Assembly (NCBI RefSeq): GCF_005222915.1
Contig: NZ_STFX01000005.1
Coordinates: forward strand, 62,001 to 126,000
Direction: 5' to 3'
DNA from: Rhizobium sp. FKL33
GTDB lineage: Bacteria; Pseudomonadota; Alphaproteobacteria; Rhizobiales; Rhizobiaceae
DNA: 64,000 bases
The notes under the pieces are model-generated. The model had not been told where the DNA came from. It made no database searches and saw nothing but the letters and a program-made list of their open reading frames with translations. A program made the position numbers and the translations under genes. Below are positions 54,188 through 63,957 of the stretch, piece by piece. How positions within the stretch are numbered: position 1 is the stretch's first letter; every line of letters begins with the position of its first letter.

Positions 54188-56413
54188 TCAATCGAAGACG
54201 CGTTTGACCGTCGAGACGCATTGCAGATCCTTGAGCTGCGCCAGGAGATGGCTGAGCTGCCGGAGATCCCAGACCTCCACGTCGATCGCCATTTCGGTGA
54301 AATCGGAGGCCACCCGCACCATCGACATGGTGCGGATATTCACATCCGCCGTGCCGATCGACTGGGCGATCGTGGCGAGCGTGCCGGGCTCATTGATGGC
54401 GTTGATCAGGATGCGGGCGACGAAGCGCGCCTTGTTGGCCTCGTCGAGATCCCAGCGGATATCGATCCAGCGCTCCGGCAATTCATCGAACTTCTGCAGG
54501 GACGGCGACTGGATGGGATAGACTGTGATGGCGTGATCGCCGTCGTGAATGCCGACGATGCGATCGCCGGGCACGGCGCCGGAAGGCGCGAAATGCACCT
54601 CAATGTCGCGCGACAGGCCGCGGAAGAGTTCCGGACCCGGCTCGGCGCCATCCGGCGCGGCGTCCACGCGCTTCTTCTGACCCTCGGGGATCTTGAAGAT
54701 CATGCCCTGGGCGCTGCGGACGTTGAACCAGCCTTCCTCGTTGCTTTTCACCGTGACGCGTTCGTCCTGGTAATCCGGGAAACAGGCCTTGAGCACGTCG
54801 AGCGACGACATCTCACCGCGACCGACGGCAGCGATGGCGTCCTCGACTTCCTTGTGGCCGAGGCGGTGCAGCGACGGCTTCATCACGTCGCGCGAGAAGA
54901 CCTTGCCGGCGCGCTCGAAGGTGCGCTCCAGGATGCGCTGGCCGAGGCCCGCATATTGCTTGCGGATGGCAAGACGGGTGGCGCGGCGGATGGCTGAACG
55001 CGCCTTACCGGTGACGACGATCTCTTCCCAGGCGGCGGGAGGAACCTGCACGCCCGAGCGGATGATCTCGACCTCGTCGCCATTGGCGAGCCGCGTCACC
55101 AGCGGCATGATGCGACCGTTGATCTTGGCGCCGACGCAGGTGTCGCCTATATTGGTGTGAACGGCATAGGCGAAATCGATCGGAGTCGCGCCGCGCGGCA
55201 GCGCGATCAGTTTGCCCTTGGGCGTGAAGCAGAACACCTGGTCCTGGAAAAGCTCCAGCTTGGTGTGCTCGAGGAATTCCTCGGGATTGTCACCTTCCGC
55301 CAGCGATTCGATGGTCAGGCGCAGCCAGGAATAGGCGTTGGACTGGCGGTTGGCGCCCTCCCCGCCCTGGCTGTTGGTTCCATCCTTGTAAAGCGTATGC
55401 GCCGCGATGCCATATTCGGCGATCTCATGCATGCGACGCGTGCGGATCTGCAGTTCGATGCGCTGGCGCGCCGGGCCGACGATGGTGGTGTGGATCGACT
55501 GATAGTCGTTCTGCTTCGGCGTCGAAATATAATCTTTGAACCGGCCCGGCACGACGCGCCACCGCGTATGCACGATGCCGAGGGCCTTATAGCAGTCCGG
55601 CACCTGCTCGACGATGACCCGGAAGCCATAGACGTCGGACAGCTGTTCGAAAGACAGCGACTTCGACTGCATCTTGCGAAAGACCGAATAGGCCTTCTTC
55701 TGACGCCCCTTCACGAAAGCCTTGCCCAGGCCGTTGACGTTCAGAAGCTCGGTCAGTTCCTGCTCGATCCGCTGGACGAGATCGGCGTTCCGCTCGGACA
55801 ATTCCTCCAGACGGCGGGAGATCGTCGCATGCGCCTCGGGATTGATGTGGCGGAAGGAAAGTTCTTCCAACTCCTCGCGCATGTCCTGCATACCCATGCG
55901 GCCGGCGAGCGGCGCATAGATGTCCATCGTCTCCTCGGAAATGCGGGCCCGCTTTTCCTGGGTCATATGGTCGAGCGTGCGCATATTGTGCAGGCGGTCG
56001 GCCAGTTTCACCAGAAGCACGCGCACGTCGTCGGAAATGGCGAGCAGCAGCTTGCGGAGGTTTTCCGCCTGCTTGGCCTTTCGCGAGACGAGGTCGAGCT
56101 TCTTGATCTTGGTGAGGCCCTCGACCAGGCGGCCGATATCCTCGCCGAACAGACGGTCGATCTCGTCGCGCGTCGCCGACGTGTCCTCGATCGTGTCATG
56201 CAGGAGCGCGACCGCGATGGTCGACTCATCGAGATGCATGTCGGTAAGAATGGCCGCCACTTCGAGCGGATGCGAGATATAGGGGTCGCCGCTGGCGCGC
56301 TTCTGAAGGCCATGCTTCTGCATGGCGTAGACATAGGCCTTGTTCAGAAGCGCTTCGTTCACGTCCGGCTTGTATTTCTGGACGCGCTCGACGAGCTCAT
56401 ATTGGCGCATCAT
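54188..56413 (-). CDS. rsh: bifunctional (p)ppGpp synthase/hydrolase
   Basis: A 741-residue RelA/SpoT homologue controlling the stringent response. The N-terminal HD hydrolase has HGLQKRASGDPYISHPLEVA and LLHDTIEDTSATRDEI (His-Asp). The synthetase covers about 230-350 with YGFRVIV and DYISTPKQNDYQSIHTTI. The C-terminal TGS (VFCFTPKGKLIALPRGATPIDFAYAVHT), helical and ACT domains are present. It is the single rhizobial Rsh type. ATG 56413 or 56410. It lies 116 bases downstream of rpoZ on the same strand, the conserved rpoZ-rsh order. Confidence 0.97.
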   Translation of the reverse strand: MMRQYELVERVQKYKPDVNEALLNKAYVYAMQKHGLQKRASGDPYISHPLEVAAILTDMHLDESTIAVALLHDTIEDTSATRDEIDRLFGEDIGRLVEGLTKIKKLDLVSRKAKQAENLRKLLLAISDDVRVLLVKLADRLHNMRTLDHMTQEKRARISEETMDIYAPLAGRMGMQDMREELEELSFRHINPEAHATISRRLEELSERNADLVQRIEQELTELLNVNGLGKAFVKGRQKKAYSVFRKMQSKSLSFEQLSDVYGFRVIVEQVPDCYKALGIVHTRWRVVPGRFKDYISTPKQNDYQSIHTTIVGPARQRIELQIRTRRMHEIAEYGIAAHTLYKDGTNSQGGEGANRQSNAYSWLRLTIESLAEGDNPEEFLEHTKLELFQDQVFCFTPKGKLIALPRGATPIDFAYAVHTNIGDTCVGAKINGRIMPLVTRLANGDEVEIIRSGVQVPPAAWEEIVVTGKARSAIRRATRLAIRKQYAGLGQRILERTFERAGKVFSRDVMKPSLHRLGHKEVEDAIAAVGRGEMSSLDVLKACFPDYQDERVTVKSNEEGWFNVRSAQGMIFKIPEGQKKRVDAAPDGAEPGPELFRGLSRDIEVHFAPSGAVPGDRIVGIHDGDHAITVYPIQSPSLQKFDELPERWIDIRWDLDEANKARFVARILINAINEPGTLATIAQSIGTADVNIRTMSMVRVASDFTEMAIDVEVWDLRQLSHLLAQLKDLQCVSTVKRVFD

Positions 56414-56529
56414 GAAGGGGCGGCTCCCGCAAAAACAAAGAGAGCGCCGATCATAAGACCGGCGCCTGATTCTAGAAACACAACGCTTGTCGCTGACACC
56501 CTTATTGCAGGGCGATGACTAGCGAAGCA

Positions 56530-56931
56530 TTAATAATCGTCGTTCTTCTCCGGCGGAACGAGACCTTCGATGCCGGCGAGCAGTTCTTCTTCCGACATCT
56601 GGTCGAAGTTCAGCGTATCGGGCTGTTCTTCATCCTCGTCGCCGACCTCGGCGGAGCTTTCAGACGCGATCAGCGAGGATGCATCGGGTTCCGGCTCGTC
56701 CACTTCCACATGCTTCTGCAGCGAGTGGATCAGATCTTCCTTGAGATCGCCGGGCGAGAGCATCTCGTCGGCGATTTCGCGCAGAGCCACCACAGGATTC
56801 TTGTCGTTGTCGCGATCGATGGTGATCGGCGCGCCCTGAGAAATGAGGCGGGCGCGGTGGCTCGCCAACAAAACCAACTCGAATCGATTGTCGACCTTGT
56901 CGATGCAATCTTCTACCGTGACGCGGGCCAT
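56530..56931 (-). CDS. rpoZ: RNA polymerase omega subunit
   Basis: A 133-residue omega subunit that assists beta-prime folding. [32 protein letters not shown] is the conserved core (residues 2-33), followed by [12 protein letters not shown] and an acidic tail. Length is typical of alphaproteobacteria. Confidence 0.96.
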   Translation of the reverse strand: MARVTVEDCIDKVDNRFELVLLASHRARLISQGAPITIDRDNDKNPVVALREIADEMLSPGDLKEDLIHSLQKHVEVDEPEPDASSLIASESSAEVGDEDEEQPDTLNFDQMSEEELLAGIEGLVPPEKNDDY

Positions 56932-57579
56932 TGCCTGTCCTTATTCGTTTTCATAGATGTCAAGCCCGTGGCGTTACAGTTTTTAGGCGGGGATTTCAAG
57001 ATGGCGCGGCTGTCGACTCCGTGTTTTTGTCGAGACGCTGCTCCTGATCGCCTTCGCCGCGCTGCCGTCGCCACTCAAAGCGAAGGCAAAATGCGCCGGC
57101 CGATAGCCTCTTGCGCCTCCAACAAAGGATCATCGGGGCCGATCGGCGATTTCGAATATCACTTACTTCGCGAGATTCCCGAAAATACAACGGATCATTA
57201 GACATATTTCCTAATGCAACAGCGATCGCAACACGAACATCACCAGATCAATATATTTTGGTTCCTATCTGTTTATCGATCGCATATTATATAAGATAAA
57301 TGACTACCGCACCCACTCTCAACCCGGGAAAATTGCTGCGGGAGCATTTACGGAGTTACCCCGATTGGGCGCCAGAAAGGATAGTTCGCCTCCGCCCCCA
57401 CCAAAAGATAATCGTCCCCCGCACCCTACCTTCAAAAAATCCTTGGAAAGCGCGTCTTAATAAATTAAAAAGACTCTTATATGAATGATTCATAAAATAC
57501 TTGAATTATTCGAGGGAAAATATAGGGCTGCGGTCTCTCAGGTAGATCGTTGCGATGTTGCAACCGAACAGGAATAAAC
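56932..57579. other. A/T-rich intergenic stretch between rpoZ and the NYN gene
   Basis: About 650 bases separate rpoZ (minus) and the NYN gene (plus). Bases 57170-57330 are strongly A/T-rich for this genome. Short frames exist, but only the 62-residue one at 57300-57488 looks even possibly real. The rpoZ-rsh promoter must lie in the left part, and that of the NYN gene in the right part. Confidence 0.5.
57300..57488 (+). CDS. possible small basic protein
   Basis: A 62-residue frame (TTAPTLNPGKLLREHLRSYPDWAPERIVRLRPHQ, then KNPWKARLNKLKRLLYE) with a basic tail. No clear ribosome site precedes it and I recognise no family. Included because its composition is less random than neighbouring frames and it sits in an otherwise empty gap. 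Confidence 0.22.
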   Translation: MTTAPTLNPGKLLREHLRSYPDWAPERIVRLRPHQKIIVPRTLPSKNPWKARLNKLKRLLYE

Positions 57580-58161
57580 ATGTTTGATCCGCGCGAAAAA
57601 ATTGCGTTGTTTATCGATGGAGCCAACCTTTACGCCGCTTCCAAAAGCCTAGGGTTTGATATCGATTATCGGAAACTTCTCAAGGCGTTCCAGAAGCGCG
57701 GTTATCTGCTGCGGGCCTATTATTACACTGCGTTGATCGAGGATCAGGAATATTCGTCCATCCGGCCCCTGATCGACTGGCTGGATTATAACGGCTACAA
57801 GGTCATTACCAAGCCCGCCAAGGAATTCACCGATTCGCTTGGTCGTCGCAAGATCAAGGGCAATATGGACATCGAATTGGCGATCGACGCCATGGAACAA
57901 TCCGAAGTCGTAGATCATCTGGTGATCTTCTCCGGCGATGGCGACTTCACGACGCTCGTCGAGGCGCTGCAGCGCAAGGGCCGCAAGGTGTCCGTGGTCT
58001 CGACCATGTCGACCCAGCCGCCGATGATCGCCGACGATCTTCGGCGTCAGGCCGATCATTTCATTGACCTTATGACACTGAAGGCAGAAGTCGGACGCGA
58101 TCCGTCCGAGCGCGCGCCGCGCCCGGCTCCCGAACCGGTCAACGAAGACGTTGACGTCTGA
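57580..58161 (+). CDS. NYN-domain (LabA/DUF88) putative RNase
   Basis: A 193-residue NYN-domain protein with a PIN-like fold. Acidic residues for a metal site are visible in ALFIDGANLYAASK, KGNMDIELAIDAM and IFSGDGDFTTLVEALQRKGRKVSVVS. Such proteins are predicted nucleases; a substrate is not known. AGGA before ATG 57580 supports this start over 57550. The tail is Pro/Glu-rich. Confidence 0.92.
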   Translation: MFDPREKIALFIDGANLYAASKSLGFDIDYRKLLKAFQKRGYLLRAYYYTALIEDQEYSSIRPLIDWLDYNGYKVITKPAKEFTDSLGRRKIKGNMDIELAIDAMEQSEVVDHLVIFSGDGDFTTLVEALQRKGRKVSVVSTMSTQPPMIADDLRRQADHFIDLMTLKAEVGRDPSERAPRPAPEPVNEDVDV

Positions 58162-58184
58162 TCGATCCTGTCACAGGAATTACA

Positions 58185-58211
58185 AAAGGGCGCACAGGCG
58201 CCCTTTCGTTT
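58185..58211 (+). terminator. rho-independent terminator after the NYN gene
   Basis: AAAGGGCG, loop CACAGG and CGCCCTTT form an eight-bp stem followed by CGTTT. As the stem is flanked by A and T runs, it could serve both strands, though smpB ends farther away on the right. Confidence 0.85.
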
Positions 58212-58255
58212 ATGCGGAACATGTCAGCTGCGATGTCAAAGCGAGGTGACTGCGG

Positions 58256-58735
58256 TCAGCCGCGGTCGCGAAGCAATCGGCCCTTTTCGCGGTTCCAGTC
58301 GCGCTGCTTTTCGGTCTCACGCTTGTCATGCAGCTTCTTGCCCTTGGCCAGCGCCAGTTCCAGCTTGGCCCGGCCACGATCATTGAAATAGACCTTGAGC
58401 GGCACAAGCGTCATACCTTCGCGGCTGATGCCAATGCGCATGCGGCCAATTTCCTTCATCGACAGCAGCAATTTGCGCGGCCGGCGCGGCGCGTGGTTGA
58501 AGCGATTGGCTTGCAGATATTCGGGCAGATAGGAATTGATCAGCCAGATCTCGCCATTCTCGTCGCTGGCATAAGCTTCGGCAATATTGGCCTTTCCTTC
58601 GCGCAACGATTTGACCTCGGTGCCGGTCAGCACCAAGCCCGCTTCATATGTATCCAGAATTTCGTAGTTGAAGCGGGCCTTGCGGTTTTCCGCGACAACT
58701 TTCCGGACGTCTGTTGGTCTGCCTTTGTGTGTCAT
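58256..58735 (-). CDS. smpB: SsrA-binding protein SmpB
   Basis: A 159-residue tmRNA partner in trans-translation. The core starts [29 protein letters not shown] and includes [13 protein letters not shown]; the tail ([29 protein letters not shown]) is the conserved basic tail that enters the ribosome. It begins one base after the dapA stop on the same strand; dapA-smpB is a common rhizobial order. Confidence 0.97.
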   Translation of the reverse strand: MTHKGRPTDVRKVVAENRKARFNYEILDTYEAGLVLTGTEVKSLREGKANIAEAYASDENGEIWLINSYLPEYLQANRFNHAPRRPRKLLLSMKEIGRMRIGISREGMTLVPLKVYFNDRGRAKLELALAKGKKLHDKRETEKQRDWNREKGRLLRDRG

Positions 58736-58736
58736 C

Positions 58737-59621
58737 TCAGCTGATTAGATCGGCATGCCTGAGCGCATTGTCAAGCGCAGCCTCCGTCGCGGGCTCGAGA
58801 ACCGGCACCAAAGGCGAGCGAACGGCGCGACTCATGCGGCCGAGCTTGGACAGGGCATATTTTGCGCCGCATACGCCGGGCTCCATGAAAATCGCCTTGT
58901 GCAGCGGCATCAGTTTGTCCTGCAACTCGAGCGCACGGGCATAGTTGCCAGCCAGGGTCGCGGTCTGGAACTCGGCGCAGAGTTTCGGCGCGACATTGGC
59001 GGTGACCGAAATACAGCCAACGCCGCCATGGGCGTTGAAACCGAGCGCGGTGGCGTCTTCGCCCGACAGCTGGATGAAATCCTTGCCGCAGGTGATGCGT
59101 TGCTCGGACACGCGCTCGATCTTGCCGGTGGCGTCCTTGACGCCGACGATGTTCTTGTAGGTTTCCGCCAGCTTGCCCATCGTCTCCGGCGTCATATCGA
59201 TCACCGAGCGACCGGGAATGTTGTAAATCACGATCGGCAGGCTCACGGCCTCGGCGATGGCGGAGTAATGCGCGATCAAGCCCTTTTGGGTCGGCCTGTT
59301 ATAATAGGGCGTCACCACCAGCAGCGCATCCGCGCCGGCCTTTTCGGCATGTTGGGCGAGTTCGATGGCTTCGACGGTGTTGTTCGAGCCTGCGCCGGCG
59401 ATGACCGGAACGCGACCCTTGGCGACTTCGACACAGAGTTCCACCACCCGCTTATGCTCGGCATGGCTCAATGTCGGCGACTCGCCCGTGGTGCCGACCG
59501 GCACGAGCCCCGTGCTGCCCTCGGCGATCTGCCATTCGACATGCGCGGCAAAGCTAGCTTCATCAACGCCGCCATCCTCAGCGAACGGCGTCAAAAGTGC
59601 GGGAATGGAACCCTTGAACAT
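58737..59621 (-). CDS. dapA: 4-hydroxy-tetrahydrodipicolinate synthase
   Basis: A 294-residue (beta/alpha)8 aldolase that condenses pyruvate with aspartate semialdehyde in lysine and diaminopimelate synthesis. Landmarks: [39 protein letters not shown] and the Schiff-base Lys in [13 protein letters not shown]. It lies one base before smpB. Confidence 0.97.
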   Translation of the reverse strand: MFKGSIPALLTPFAEDGGVDEASFAAHVEWQIAEGSTGLVPVGTTGESPTLSHAEHKRVVELCVEVAKGRVPVIAGAGSNNTVEAIELAQHAEKAGADALLVVTPYYNRPTQKGLIAHYSAIAEAVSLPIVIYNIPGRSVIDMTPETMGKLAETYKNIVGVKDATGKIERVSEQRITCGKDFIQLSGEDATALGFNAHGGVGCISVTANVAPKLCAEFQTATLAGNYARALELQDKLMPLHKAIFMEPGVCGAKYALSKLGRMSRAVRSPLVPVLEPATEAALDNALRHADLIS

Positions 59622-59855
59622 GTAGTGAACTCCTCATCGGCCGACCGGCCCATTCTTTAGCCGCAATCGCTTTTTACGGGTTGTCGGACCATATAGAAGC
59701 CGACAGATCGCAGCAAGACGAATAGGGGCGTCATAATCGGCTTTTCATGTCGCGGAAAGTTGATTTCATCGTCATTAACCAAGGATTTACCAGACTGACG
59801 GCTGATTGTTCTCAGCAGACCCGACACCAATGTCGGACGCGGCGGAGCCAATGAC

Positions 59856-61979
59856 ATGAAGCGCGCCTTCATCGCCATCCTCGTATGCACGGCCGGCGCC
59901 GGCGCCATGGCGGCGTTCATCGGCGGCCGCGCGCAACCGACGCCCGCTCCGCCCGACGAAAGCGCCAAGACGCTGTCGATCCCTCCCCGTCCGGCCAGAC
60001 CGCAGACGGAAAAATCCGAGCGGCTTTCCCTGGTCGATCCTGCCGTGACCGCGGCGCCGCCGGTGATGCAAACGCCGGCCGCCGACCTACCCCTGCAGGC
60101 CAGCGAAAGCCTGCGTGCCGGCTTCATGGCGCTGCAGATCCGCGATACGCTCTCCGCCATCGCCTGGCGGGATCGCCTGCCCCCCGGCAGCGTCGAATGG
60201 AAGACGTTGACCTGGGCGATCGCGGTGTCGGGCCAGACGGCCACGCCGAGTTCGGAACTGCTGATGGCGAAAACCATGCTTCACGGATGGCCGGCGCTCG
60301 ACGATATCGAGGAAAACCTCGAAAAAGCGTTGTTTCGCGAAAACATCGCCCCTCAAACGGCAGCCGCCGCGATCGGCGCGACGCAGGCCCAGAGCCTCGA
60401 AGGCGAGATCCTGCTGATCCGCGCGCGCATTGCGGCCGGCGACGAGGCGGGCGCGAACACCCGTCTTGAAAAACTCTGGTCCACACGCCTGTTCGATGTG
60501 GCTGCAGAGGATCGACTTCTGACGGAATTCGGCGCGCGAATGAGCGCTGAGAACCACAGGGCGAGACTCGTTCGCCTGCTCTATGCAGAGAAATTCGCGC
60601 AGGCGGCGCGCTTCGCCGCCCTCGGCAAGGCCGAACCACTGGCCCAAGCCTTTATCGGCGTCGTCAAACGGGACAAGAAGGCGAAGGACCTGCTCGACCA
60701 GGCGCGGGGCAATTTCGGCCAGGATCCAGCCTTTCTCTTCGCCTCCGTCAAGCAGGCTCGTTACGCGCGCCGCTTCCGGGAAGCGGCGCAATTGCTGGCG
60801 TCCGCGCCAAAGGACCAGGCCGCTTTGGTGGATCCCGGCGCATGGTGGGTGGAAACCCGGATCGTCAGCCGAATGCTGCTCGAACAAGGCCGGGCGGCTG
60901 ACGCCTACAAGCTCGCGGCAGCGCATCTGTCCACGGCGCCTTCCGATATCGTCGAGGCGGAATTCCATGCAGGCTGGTACGCGCTTAGGGGATTGAAAGA
61001 CCCCAAGCGCGCCGTCCAGCATTTCAACGCGATCCTGGCGGCCAGCCGCAGGGCGCATGATCAGGCCCGCGCCTACTACTGGCTCGGACGCGCCGCCGAA
61101 GCCGGCAGCGGCGGCGACGCCAAGGCCTTTTTTCTCAAGGCGTCCGACTATCCCGCGACCTTTTATGGACAGCTGGCCGCATCGCGCATCGGCGTCGCCA
61201 TCCGGCCGCAACAACGCTATCGGCCTCTGGCGGATATCGTGTCGCTGATGAAGAACCGGCCGGAAATGCAGGCGATCGAACTGATGCTGCAATGCGGGCA
61301 GGACGGTCGCGCCCGAAGGCTCTATCTTGCCCTGGCGCGGACGCTGGAAAGTCCGACGGAACTGCAGGCGCTCGCCGATTCAGCCTTGAGCGCCCAGGGA
61401 CCGGCTCTGGCCCTAGCGATCGGCAAGACGGCGCTCAATCAGGGACACGATCCCGGAATGGCCGCCTTCCCGCTCGGAGCGATACCGGACAGCGCCGATA
61501 TTTCAGGGGCCGGCAAGGCGCTTGCTTATGCGATCGCCCGACAGGAAAGCGCGTTCAACCCGAAGGCGGTTTCACCCGCCGACGCCCGCGGTCTTCTGCA
61601 GATTCTTCCCTCCACAGCCAAGACGCTCGCGGCGAAACACCAGCTTGCCTGGGCGGAGGAAAAGCTGATCGAGGATCCCGGCTACAACGCCACGCTCGGC
61701 TCGCACTATCTCGGCGAGCAGATCGACAAGTTCAAGGGCTCCTATATCCTCACCTTCGCCGCCTACAACGCCGGCCCGGGGCGCATTCCGCAATGGATCA
61801 AACGTTATGGCGATCCGCGCAAAAAAAAGCTGGATGACGTCGTCGACTGGATCGAGACCATCCCCTTCCAGGAAACGCGCGACTATGTGCAGAAGGTCAT
61901 GGAGAATTACCAGGTCTACAAGGCGCTGCTGAACCAGCCTGCCGATATCGCCAGCGATCTGACAGCCGGACGTCAGTGA
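59856..61979 (+). CDS. soluble lytic murein transglycosylase
   Basis: A 707-residue Slt-type enzyme. The signal/anchor region is the first 20 residues (MKRAFIAILVCTAGAGAMAA). A long helical solenoid of about 450 residues precedes the C-terminal SLT domain (about 545-690) with catalytic Glu in ARQESAFNPKAVSPADARGLLQILPSTAK and LTFAAYNAGPGRIPQWI. It cleaves peptidoglycan to 1,6-anhydromuramic ends in the periplasm. Divergent from dapA across 234 bases. Confidence 0.95.
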   Translation: MKRAFIAILVCTAGAGAMAAFIGGRAQPTPAPPDESAKTLSIPPRPARPQTEKSERLSLVDPAVTAAPPVMQTPAADLPLQASESLRAGFMALQIRDTLSAIAWRDRLPPGSVEWKTLTWAIAVSGQTATPSSELLMAKTMLHGWPALDDIEENLEKALFRENIAPQTAAAAIGATQAQSLEGEILLIRARIAAGDEAGANTRLEKLWSTRLFDVAAEDRLLTEFGARMSAENHRARLVRLLYAEKFAQAARFAALGKAEPLAQAFIGVVKRDKKAKDLLDQARGNFGQDPAFLFASVKQARYARRFREAAQLLASAPKDQAALVDPGAWWVETRIVSRMLLEQGRAADAYKLAAAHLSTAPSDIVEAEFHAGWYALRGLKDPKRAVQHFNAILAASRRAHDQARAYYWLGRAAEAGSGGDAKAFFLKASDYPATFYGQLAASRIGVAIRPQQRYRPLADIVSLMKNRPEMQAIELMLQCGQDGRARRLYLALARTLESPTELQALADSALSAQGPALALAIGKTALNQGHDPGMAAFPLGAIPDSADISGAGKALAYAIARQESAFNPKAVSPADARGLLQILPSTAKTLAAKHQLAWAEEKLIEDPGYNATLGSHYLGEQIDKFKGSYILTFAAYNAGPGRIPQWIKRYGDPRKKKLDDVVDWIETIPFQETRDYVQKVMENYQVYKALLNQPADIASDLTAGRQ

Positions 61980-62282
61980 GGTTCTTTCCTGCCGCGGTTT
62001 ACGGGCGCCCCTTGCGCCTTCAGCATGAGCGACCGCAGAAGCAGTCATTGTGACTGACGTCATCTGCCCCCGTTTGCGGAGAACATAAAACGACGCCACG
62101 AGATGGGCTGTTTCAATCTTTGAAGCGCCAAACCTCAGAGCATCAAATCCGCCAGATCACCCGCGCTTCGCACAAAAAAGCGACCGAAGATGGAGCCGTG
62201 CCTCAACGCAAAAACCCCCGGCGGATGCCGAGGGTTTCGAGGCTGACCTTACAGTCAACCTGAAAGTCCAATCCGCTAGGGA
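61980..62282. other. gap between the transglycosylase and porin
   Basis: About 300 bases hold the porin terminator (62209-62237, minus strand) near the right end. Nothing else convincing is visible. Confidence 0.6.
62209..62237 (-). terminator. rho-independent terminator of the porin gene
   Basis: On the minus strand AAACCCTCGGC-ATCC-GCCGGGGGTTTTTG: a nine-bp stem with one G-T pair and TTTTT. It lies about 45 bases after the porin stop. Confidence 0.9.
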
Positions 62283-63371
62283 TTAGAACGTGCGCTGGAA
62301 GCGGATCATGCCGTTCCACTGGTCGCCGTCAGCCTTGTCGTTGTCGAACGACGAGTAGGTGACTTCCGGCTGGATCAGGAGACCGGCAACCGGGTTCCAC
62401 TTGACGTTGGCGGCGATCGCCAGCGTGTCGTTGTCGGTGCCAGCGATCTGAGCGTTGAAGCCGAGGTTGTCAGCGGCCTTGTAGCCGACGCCAGCCCAAG
62501 CAGCCCAGTCACCCCAAGCTGCGCCGGAAGCATCGCCCGGAGCGTAGTTGTTGGTCTTGTTGCCCGAAGACGACCAAGCAGCCATCACGAAAGCCGAGAA
62601 GGCGCCGAAGTTGCCGTCGACACGACCCTTGATCGCACCTTCGTCGAGACGTTCGTCGTAACCGCCAACCACGGCGACGCCGAAGGAGCCAGCCGTGTAG
62701 CCAACGCCACCGGTGACGTTCGGGATGTAGTCTTCGCCGTTGACGACCTTCATGATGGCTTCGCCATCTTCGTCCACCTTACCGGTGTCGATTTCAATGT
62801 CGTCAGCTTCGAGGCCGAGACCGACCTTGAGGCCAGCGCCGTTGTCGTAGACGTAGTTGATCTGGTTCACTTCGAACTGGCCGTAGGAGACCACGTCGTC
62901 GTTGATGATGTCGCCAGCGTAGCCGGTCATCGTGGTGAACAGCGAGTCGGTCAGACCAACGGTGAAGCCGGCGAGCGAGATGTTGGCGGCGACGAGGCTG
63001 GTGCTGGTGCCAGCGCCATCATTGTAGGTGCCATTGAAGTCGAGACGGCCAACGAACTGGGTCTTCAGCGCGCCGTATTCGGTGTCCGAAGCGGAATCCA
63101 TGTAGATTTCCGCGCGGGACTTGGTGCGCCAGCCGTTGTCGCTCTCCAGAGCGTAGGAGTTGGCGGCCTGAAGGTCGAAGCGGACGCGACCGCCGATCTT
63201 GAGGCAGGTTTCGGTGCCGGGGATGTAGAAGTAGCCGGTGCCGTAAGCATCGCAGACCTTCACATATTCCATGGGTTCCGGTTCGGCGGCGACGACAGCG
63301 TCGGCAGCCTGAGCGCCGGAAACAACTGCCAGAGCAGCTGCGGAGCCGAGAAGAAGGCTCTTAATGTTCAT
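62283..63371 (-). CDS. rhizobial-type outer-membrane porin
   Basis: A 362-residue Omp2/porin_2-type beta-barrel. The signal peptide MNIKSLLLGSAAALAVVSGA ends near AQA-ADAV, followed by the hallmark EYVKVCDAYGTGYFYIPGTETCLKIGGRVRF with two cysteines, then barrel strands ending in the C-terminal Phe of RFQRTF. Upstream Met at 63398 adds a polar segment, so ATG 63371 is chosen. Strong codon bias and a good terminator suggest high expression. Confidence 0.95.
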   Translation of the reverse strand: MNIKSLLLGSAAALAVVSGAQAADAVVAAEPEPMEYVKVCDAYGTGYFYIPGTETCLKIGGRVRFDLQAANSYALESDNGWRTKSRAEIYMDSASDTEYGALKTQFVGRLDFNGTYNDGAGTSTSLVAANISLAGFTVGLTDSLFTTMTGYAGDIINDDVVSYGQFEVNQINYVYDNGAGLKVGLGLEADDIEIDTGKVDEDGEAIMKVVNGEDYIPNVTGGVGYTAGSFGVAVVGGYDERLDEGAIKGRVDGNFGAFSAFVMAAWSSSGNKTNNYAPGDASGAAWGDWAAWAGVGYKAADNLGFNAQIAGTDNDTLAIAANVKWNPVAGLLIQPEVTYSSFDNDKADGDQWNGMIRFQRTF

Positions 63372-63957
63372 TTCTGACCTCCAGTCAAAATGTTTCATTC
63401 GGGTGTGGGTTCTTTCGCCTGAGGCGTTCCCTGCCCCACTCCCATTCAGAAGACATCGGGCATCCCCGCCGCTTCGAGGGTGATCATAGTGAGGAGAGCA
63501 GTCGACGCAATCGGGAAACTGCGCCGAGCGGGTTTAATCGGTCTCGTTCAAATTCCTTTGTTACAGAAAAGACACACATTTCCCCGCAGACCCTTCACAA
63601 ATCCATAAAGTTTTAACGATCCTTACCTAATGATTAATATTTTCAACATCATAACTGGTTCGCCACAGAGAGAACCAAGGTCGAGCCGGGCTTCCTTATA
63701 TGGGTTGATGAGCGAATTCCGGCCGATTTGATCCGGCGCAGAGGCGAAGATCGCCCCGCACATCAGGCAATGCCGAAGCTCTGACCACACCATCAAAGAT
63801 CATTTCGACACAGAATCGATCTTGCCGGTTTCGCCTTCTGATTCCCGCGCCTTCCTCCGATTGTCCTTCACTCTGTCGCCAGGAGCCGAAAAAAATGTGA
63901 GGCAAATTCGAATACGGCTTGATCCGTCACATCATTATGGGTATCCACGCCGTCAAC
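63372..63957. other. porin upstream region and gap before tRNA-Ser
   Basis: 586 bases with no reliable gene. Bases 63550-63660 are A/T-rich and should contain the porin promoter on the minus strand, but I could not pick reliable -35/-10 boxes. A 69-codon minus-strand frame (63696-63905) has no ribosome site or conserved look and was rejected. Confidence 0.6.

Noticed and set aside
63696-63905. 69-codon minus-strand frame upstream of the porin
   Set aside because: No ribosome site, no family pattern, and it lies in a likely regulatory gap.
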